NCBI RefSeq assembly: GCF_042853465.1 | Contig: NZ_AP031497.1 | Span: 1,054,001-1,118,000, forward strand | Source of the DNA: Simiduia litorea | GTDB taxonomy: Bacteria > Pseudomonadota > Gammaproteobacteria > Pseudomonadales > Cellvibrionaceae | Direction of reading: 5' to 3' | DNA length: 64,000 bases | Shown: positions 59,965 to 64,000 of the stretch, in pieces | How positions within the stretch are numbered: position 1 is the stretch's first letter | How the letters are laid out: each line of letters opens with the position of its first letter | Position numbers and translations under genes: made by a program | The notes under the pieces: model-generated | Databases searched by the model: none | Told to the model about the DNA's origin: nothing | Seen by the model: only the letters and a program-made list of their open reading frames with translations

Positions 59965-61899
59965 TTAATGCAGCAGTGGCATCGGGCAATCTAACCCATC
60001 CGCAATTACTCTCAGCAGTTCGTACTCGGCTATATCGATGGCACCGTCGGTTTGAATCGACAGCATGAGCGCTTTCAACAGCCTAGGCTTCTGCAAGGGT
60101 TTTAATCGATTCAGCGTCGCTAGCGATTTATCTAAAACAGCATAGCCAGCTTGTTCGCCCAGTTCGCGATTGTCCAGGTTGAGTGATTTAAGCGCTGAAC
60201 TGTACGCTTTTTGTTGTGAGCTTGCTGAGCTTTGTAGCGCTACAAGTGTTAATATTTGGTCTATCTCGGTTCCACATTCGACGATATCTAAGGGCTTCCC
60301 CTTCGGTTTTTTTCTTGCAAATAACGAGTTTTGCAGAATGCGAAAAACGCACCATTCGGTCAGGCTTAGGTGATTGTCGGCTTTAATTAGGCCGATAATA
60401 ACGCTGCGAAATTGCGCCAATTGTGGTTCAGATAAGGCCTTGAGTGAGGGAAGGCAAAGATCTATCACCGGTAGCCGTTGCGCAATTGGGAGTGCGGCTA
60501 CAGCGCCTAGGTAATGTTTATAGAGATTAAAAATAGGTTTGGGCGCATGGACACCTATGTAGGATTCTTGCTCGAGTTTTACTGTGTCAGTAAATAGTAA
60601 TCCATAGATAATTGCCATTGCACTGGCTGGGTTGTGGCAGGCTTCTCGGATGCGCGTGCCAATGCTGTCTAATAGCTGGCCAGCTACGGCTAGTGCGGCG
60701 GAACTCGGGTTGCCTATTTCAGCGGTGATGTTCTGGTCTGATAAATGTTGATGCGATGAGGCCACTGCTTGTGATGACGGTTGATTAGTTGCTGGGCTTT
60801 CTGCGAAGCCAGAAATACTTGGGTTTCCTGCGGCGCCATAATGACCTAGGTCGTTTTCGCCAAGTTCTGGGTCAGCTGTTTTTTGCGACAGAAAATTACC
60901 CCGCCAAGTGGGGTTGATGCGCCGAATTCTGTCATCGAGGGGCGGGTGCGTGGAATACCAGCCGCCAATCCAATTACGTAACCCGTTGGCAAAATAAAAG
61001 TGGCTATATTCACTCGCGTTTTCTGCTTCCATACTCGACGCGGCCGGATAGCCTCCGATACGCTGTAGCGCTTCGCTAATACCTAGAGGATTGCGAGTGA
61101 ATTGAACGGCAGATGCATCTGCGAGGTATTCGCGTTGACGGCTAACGGCTGACTTGATTAGGTTGCCGCAAAAGGTCCCTGCAAAACCGATGACGATCAG
61201 CCCCAAGCCAAACAGCGCAATGCCACCGCCATTTTTCCGCGAGTGTCGACCAGAGCGCAAGAGCATGTGACCGATTAATCCGATCAGTAATATACCGTGT
61301 AAAATACCCACTAAGCGCAAATTTAAGCGCATGTCGCCATGTAAAATATGGCTGTATTCGTGCGCAATGACACCCTGCAATTGCTCGCGGTTTAACTGCT
61401 CTAGGCTACCTCGTGTGACGCCGATGACTGCATCTTTTGGATCGTAACCAGCGGCAAAAGCATTAATACCGATTTCGTCTAATAGGTACACTGGGGGCAC
61501 GGGAACGCCTGCGGCAATAGCCATTTCTTCGACGATGTTGAGCAGTCGTTTTTCTTTTAAATCACAATCGGCCGTGTTAAGTAGCCGTCCATTGAGTGAT
61601 TCGGCGACAACTGAGCCGCCCTGGCGCAGTTGACTGATGCGATAAAGACTGCCCAGTAAAACCACGATAAGGACTGCGGTTGCGACGCCAAGCAGTAGGT
61701 GCCAGTCCAGCAGACTAAAGAAGTTTTGCCAAAAGTTTTGCAGTTCTGTGCTGGGTAGTGCTGCGCCTTGGGAGTAATGCAGCAGTATGGCGACGAAAAA
61801 GGCGGTGACAATAATCAGTGCCAGTACGGCGACGGCCAGCAGCAGTATGAGTTTTTTCGTTTGGCTTTTGGCCTGATCTTGATGTTCAAAAAAATTCAT
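59965..61899 (-). CDS. M48-family membrane metalloprotease with TerB-like tail
   Basis: 644-residue integral-membrane zinc protease related to HtpX. Two N-terminal helices (about 16-40 and 64-86), then the M48 domain with zinc motif HEYSH (about 176-180), a third-ligand region SRQREYLADASAVQFTRNP (read as EYLADA) and further helices (about 193-214 and 226-249). A long C-terminal cytosolic or periplasmic part (about 345-644) ends with a TerB-like pattern (LSIQTDGAIDIAEYELLRVI). LemA is encoded just upstream on the same strand; M48-LemA pairing is recurrent in bacteria. Likely envelope quality control; substrates unknown. Confidence 0.9.
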   Translation of the reverse strand: MNFFEHQDQAKSQTKKLILLLAVAVLALIIVTAFFVAILLHYSQGAALPSTELQNFWQNFFSLLDWHLLLGVATAVLIVVLLGSLYRISQLRQGGSVVAESLNGRLLNTADCDLKEKRLLNIVEEMAIAAGVPVPPVYLLDEIGINAFAAGYDPKDAVIGVTRGSLEQLNREQLQGVIAHEYSHILHGDMRLNLRLVGILHGILLIGLIGHMLLRSGRHSRKNGGGIALFGLGLIVIGFAGTFCGNLIKSAVSRQREYLADASAVQFTRNPLGISEALQRIGGYPAASSMEAENASEYSHFYFANGLRNWIGGWYSTHPPLDDRIRRINPTWRGNFLSQKTADPELGENDLGHYGAAGNPSISGFAESPATNQPSSQAVASSHQHLSDQNITAEIGNPSSAALAVAGQLLDSIGTRIREACHNPASAMAIIYGLLFTDTVKLEQESYIGVHAPKPIFNLYKHYLGAVAALPIAQRLPVIDLCLPSLKALSEPQLAQFRSVIIGLIKADNHLSLTEWCVFRILQNSLFARKKPKGKPLDIVECGTEIDQILTLVALQSSASSQQKAYSSALKSLNLDNRELGEQAGYAVLDKSLATLNRLKPLQKPRLLKALMLSIQTDGAIDIAEYELLRVIADGLDCPMPLLH

Positions 61900-62052
61900 A
61901 GGGTTGGTTCCCGATGGCTTGCGCCTTAATCATTGGATGCCGGCATTAGGTGTGTAGGCCTCTGTTGGCAGACAAGAGTTGGTATTGTTTGATGTGGCAA
62001 TGCGTTGGCGATAGTCGACGAGACGCCGCGTGGGCGTCTCGCGTAAAGCGCC

Positions 62053-62649
62053 TTAAAAAGCGATTTTTGGCGCTTCCTGAATGGCGGCGCTGTCGGCAAA
62101 TTCGAGTAACGTGGCATCTTTGCTGTGGCGAAACAAACTGGCGAAAAAAACTGGTGGAAAGCTTTGCTTGTAGCTGTTGTAAGCCGTCACCGCATCGTTG
62201 AAGGCCTGGCGGGCAAACGATACTTTGTTTTCGGTAGACGTTAACTCTTCCGAGAGCTGCATCATGTTTTGATTGGCTTTAAGATCTGGGTAGGCCTCAA
62301 CAACAACGTTTAGTTTACCCAAGGCTTGAGTAAGCATACCTTCAGCCTGGTTTAATTTCGCCACACTGGCTGCGTCGCCTACGTGACCGGCCATTTCCTT
62401 TAGACCAGAAAGCGCTTGGTTGCGCGCTGCAATAACTGCTTCTAAGGTTTCGCGCTCGTGTTTGATGTAGCCCTTAGCGGTCTCCACTAAGTTTGGGATC
62501 AGGTCGTAGCGGCGTTTCAGTTGTACCTCAATTTGCGCAAACGCATTCTCGAACCGATTTTTCAGGGCAACCAATCGGTTAAAAATACCCACGACATAGA
62601 AAATAAATAGCGCAAGAATAACCAGTGTAACAATGGCAGATGTGCCCAT
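62053..62649 (-). CDS. lemA: LemA family protein
   Basis: 198-residue LemA-family protein: one N-terminal helix (about 5-24) and a long helical bundle with family motifs RFENAFAQIEVQLKRRYDLI, PNLVETAKGY, AEGMLTQALGKLNVVVEAYPDLKAN (read as VVEAYPDLKAN) and SEELTSTENKVSFARQAFNDAV, read as STENKVSFARQAFND. Family members sit beside membrane proteases or TPM-domain proteins; role unknown. It precedes the M48 protease by 153 bases on the same strand and is divergent from the thiolase. Confidence 0.92.
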   Translation of the reverse strand: MGTSAIVTLVILALFIFYVVGIFNRLVALKNRFENAFAQIEVQLKRRYDLIPNLVETAKGYIKHERETLEAVIAARNQALSGLKEMAGHVGDAASVAKLNQAEGMLTQALGKLNVVVEAYPDLKANQNMMQLSEELTSTENKVSFARQAFNDAVTAYNSYKQSFPPVFFASLFRHSKDATLLEFADSAAIQEAPKIAF

Positions 62650-62789
62650 AGTGAGTCCTCCATGAATGGATCGCTATGTTAGCACGGCTCTTCCCTCACG
62701 CTAAAGGGACTGCGATTAGTGGTGGCCCAGGTTCGATGGAACACATGTTGAGCCAAAATAGCGAGGTTTATCGATTGGGGTCTTGGCTC

Positions 62790-62798
62790 TGGTATAAT
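62790..62798 (+). promoter_or_regulatory. Extended -10 promoter candidate for the thiolase gene
   Basis: TGG followed by a perfect TATAAT (62793-62798) forms an extended -10 element 108 bases before the thiolase start. No -35 hexamer is obvious at standard spacing. Confidence 0.5.
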
Positions 62799-62906
62799 CC
62801 CGTGGTTAGAACGATGTAGAGGCGATAAAAATTGCCCTGTTTGTGCGGATTGACGGCCGTTAGGCGCGCGTGCTCGAAATGAGCACACAACCGTGAGGAA
62901 TGAGAG

Positions 62907-64000
62907 ATGAATGATGTAAATGTAAGCGATCCTATTGTAATTGTAGGCATTGCTCGAACCCCAATGGGTGGTATGCAAGGCGCCTTGAGTAGTGTGAGCG
63001 CTCCAGAATTAGGCGCAAGTGCCATTAAGGGTGCTTTGGCGGATGCGGGGGTGGACGCCGCGGACGTGCATGAAGTGTTGATGGGTTGCGTATTACCCGC
63101 GGGGGTTGGGCAAGCGCCCGCCCGGCAGGCTGCGTTGAAAGCTGGGTTGCCGATTGGAGTACCTTGTACCACGGTGAATAAGGTCTGCGGCTCAGGTATG
63201 AAAACCGTCATGATGGCTGCCGATGCACTGCGGTCGGGAAATATCGATGTTGCCGTTGCCGGTGGTATGGAGAGCATGTCCAATGCCCCTTATTTGCTAG
63301 CAAAAGCACGCGCTGGCTATCGCTTAGGGCATGGCGAATTACTGGACCATATGTTCCTAGACGGCCTGCAAGACGCCTATGAGGGCGGCTTGATGGGTAA
63401 TTTTGCCGAAGTTTGCGCCAATAAATACCAGTTTACCCGCGAGCAGCAAGATGCTTACGCGATAGAGTCTTTAACACGGGCCAACCGTGCTATTGCAGAG
63501 GGGCGTTTTACCCGTGAAATCGTGCCTGTCACCTTTGCCACCCGCAAAGGCGATGAAACCGTGTCGGTGGATGAGCAGCCTGGTAATGCCCGGCCTGAAA
63601 AAATTTCACAGTTGAAGCCCGCCTTTAAAAAAGACGGAACAGTGACCGCTGCCAATGCCAGCTCGATTTCCGATGGTGCGGCAGCTTTAGTGTTAATGCG
63701 CGCCTCAACGGCGGCGCAAAAAGGCGTGAAACCGTTGGCCGTGATTAAAGGTTACAGTCAGTACGCCCATGAGCCCGAATGGTTTACCACCGCGCCGGTT
63801 ACCGCCATGAAAAAGCTACTCGATCAGGTTCAGTGGTCGGCTCAGGATGTTGACCTTTTTGAAATCAATGAAGCCTTCGCGGTGGTCGCTATGGCGGCGA
63901 TGAGCGAGCTTGATTTAGAGCACGCAAAGGTAAACATCAACGGCGGTGCTTGTGCTTTGGGGCACCCTCTAGGCACCTCTGGTGCACGAATCATTGTGAC
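62907..64000 (+). CDS. Acetyl-CoA C-acyltransferase (thiolase), 3' end cut by window
   Basis: Thiolase joining two acetyl-CoA to acetoacetyl-CoA or cleaving 3-ketoacyl-CoA. ATG 62907 with GAGGA 7 bases upstream; 364 codons are in the window and only the C-terminal portion is missing. Visible: IVIVGIARTPMGGMQG at the start, nucleophile Cys in NKVCGSGMK (about residue 94), GGMESMSNAPY, NASSISDGAAALV, the NEAFA motif and GGACALGHPLGTSGAR. The pattern fits biosynthetic acetyl-CoA acetyltransferases (AtoB/PhaA-like), but the degradative kind is not excluded. The second catalytic Cys lies beyond the edge. Confidence 0.95.
   Translation, partial: MNDVNVSDPIVIVGIARTPMGGMQGALSSVSAPELGASAIKGALADAGVDAADVHEVLMGCVLPAGVGQAPARQAALKAGLPIGVPCTTVNKVCGSGMKTVMMAADALRSGNIDVAVAGGMESMSNAPYLLAKARAGYRLGHGELLDHMFLDGLQDAYEGGLMGNFAEVCANKYQFTREQQDAYAIESLTRANRAIAEGRFTREIVPVTFATRKGDETVSVDEQPGNARPEKISQLKPAFKKDGTVTAANASSISDGAAALVLMRASTAAQKGVKPLAVIKGYSQYAHEPEWFTTAPVTAMKKLLDQVQWSAQDVDLFEINEAFAVVAMAAMSELDLEHAKVNINGGACALGHPLGTSGARIIV

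Noticed and set aside
1..64000. Mobile elements, phage genes, CRISPR arrays, toxin-antitoxin or defence systems, tRNA genes
   Set aside because: No transposase or integrase frames, no regular direct-repeat arrays, no recognised defence families and no tRNA-like clover-leaf with CCA context were seen while reading both strands.

Overview
The window looks like a chromosomal housekeeping region of a marine-type gammaproteobacterium. Gene order repeatedly matches the Pseudomonas/Cellvibrionales arrangement: gatCAB / mreBCD-maf-rng-yhdP, kdsDC-lptCAB-rpoN-hpf-ptsN-rapZ-npr, ibaG-murA-hisGD-algW, zapE-rplM-rpsI-petA-petBC-sspAB, ilvINC and bamD / rluD-pgeF-clpB. Composition is moderate (near 50 % GC by eye) and even across the window. 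I place it near Cellvibrionales/Pseudomonadales by inference only; no rRNA, tRNA, CRISPR array, insertion sequence, phage gene or toxin-antitoxin pair was seen.

Layout. 1-4.6 kb: a FecI-type sigma factor, a FecR anti-sigma factor and a TonB-dependent receptor with a signalling (STN) domain, cut by the left edge. This is the most accessory-looking part. 4.8-11.2 kb: a secreted unknown, an HDOD protein, a CHASE4-HAMP-GGDEF cyclase, RNA helicase RhlB and a REC-REC-GGDEF response regulator. 11.2-15.6 kb (minus strand): gatCAB, a PA4642-family protein and a CysZ-like membrane protein. 15.9-24.7 kb (plus strand): cell shape (mreBCD), maf, rng, yhdP. 25-33.8 kb: a lipoprotein MsrB, then a long minus-strand run for Kdo synthesis, LPS transport, sigma-54 and the nitrogen PTS. 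34-38.3 kb: mlaC alone, ibaG, murA, hisG, hisD. 38.3-42.1 kb: AlgW/DegS protease, ZapG, an alpha/beta hydrolase, ZapE. 42.2-48.1 kb: ribosomal proteins L13 and S9, a bc1 complex with cytochrome b and c1 fused in one frame, SspA, SspB and an S1-domain protein. 48.2-53.4 kb: cysK, a Yip1 protein, and ilvC with ilvIN. 53.8-64 kb: a DUF4124 protein, clpB, pgeF, rluD, bamD, an M48 protease with LemA, and a thiolase cut by the right edge.

How the genes work together. Most of the region serves envelope growth: MreBCD, YhdP, LptABC, KdsCD, MurA, MlaC, BamD and AlgW all act in or on the envelope. Translation genes (gatCAB, rplM, rpsI, rluD, rng, hpf) and global regulators (rpoN, ptsN, rapZ, sspAB, two diguanylate cyclases) are interspersed.

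No clearly new system is visible. The best leads are the fused cytochrome b/c1 gene; an mlaC without its ABC-transporter partners; an MsrB lipoprotein whose zinc-site cysteines look degraded; missing neighbours in conserved clusters (nit/tldD/pmbA, hisC, mlaFED/mlaB); and an unusually wide, hairpin-bearing gap between the sigma factor and its FecR.
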